From Fusibacter_D sp033549245 (GTDB lineage: Bacteria > Bacillota > Clostridia > Peptostreptococcales > Acidaminobacteraceae), in NCBI GenBank assembly GCA_033549245.1, contig JAWSUW010000171.1, forward strand, positions 1 to 6,657: 6,657 bases of DNA, read 5' to 3'. Numbering within the stretch: the first letter of the stretch is position 1; each line of letters begins with the position of its first letter. The notes beneath the pieces are model-generated. The model worked only from the letters and a program-made list of their open reading frames with translations, was not told where the DNA came from and did no database searches. The position numbers were made by a program, and so were the translations under genes. Shown here one piece after another: positions 6,575 to 6,657 of this stretch.

Positions 6575-6657
6575 TGATGACAAAGTCATCAAACTGTAGG
6601 CTGTAGTAAACGTTCAAAGTCAAGGCACGGATGAAATCCAGTGAAGGCGCGACCTAT
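6575..6657. other. Right-edge structured segment, possible interspersed repeat
   Basis: A second hairpin (6575-6581 with 6585-6591, loop AAA) follows the terminator-like one. On the minus strand a 35-codon open stretch (6653 down to 6549) is bounded by TAG at both ends. It contains IRALTLNVYYS and DDFVITLKLRVFDS and looks protein-like, but it has no start codon context and encodes both hairpins. It may be a structured repeat element or a gene remnant cut by the window edge. I see no gene on the + strand here. Confidence 0.3.

Noticed and set aside
1..6657. TGA read as Trp throughout (Mycoplasma-type code)
   Set aside because: All Trp codons in clpB, the ATL gene, tldD and tldE are TGG, no other in-frame TGA occurs in these genes, and the flavodoxin gene ends sensibly at TGA.

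Overview
The window looks like chromosomal DNA from a low-to-moderate G+C Gram-positive bacterium (Bacillota or a close relative). The reasons are strong purine-rich ribosome binding sites before most genes, a textbook SigA-type promoter followed by a perfect CIRCE element in front of clpB, and a TldD/TldE pair with an accessory flavodoxin gene. I cannot name a genus. No mobile element, rRNA, tRNA or CRISPR array is visible. All the main genes lie on the + strand.

Region 1-314 holds no gene and is densely packed with regulatory structure. It has two 25-bp-spaced near-identical repeats with palindromic cores (28-72), a 16-bp-per-arm perfect inverted repeat over the -35 box (89-124), a consensus promoter (104-132), CIRCE (144-170), and a leader of about 175 nt with a hairpin. 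Next comes a two-gene unit: clpB (315-2906), the heat-shock disaggregase, and 2 nt later a small alkyltransferase-like protein (2909-3220). It ends at a rho-independent terminator (3229-3263). ClpB repairs aggregated protein and the ATL protein flags alkylated DNA, so the unit couples two kinds of damage response under one heat-shock promoter.

The second unit is tldD (3353-4687), tldE (4701-5927) and a short-chain flavodoxin-domain protein (5986-6462). TldD and TldE normally form a zinc-protease heterodimer that processes or degrades unstructured peptides. The tldD frame is broken at codon 50 by an in-frame TGA where a Trp would be natural; the rest of the frame is intact. This is the most notable anomaly in the window.

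The right edge (6463-6657) holds a 9-bp tandem repeat, a 12-bp perfect hairpin that reads as a terminator on the minus strand, a second hairpin, and a stretch that may be part of a repeat element continuing past the window.
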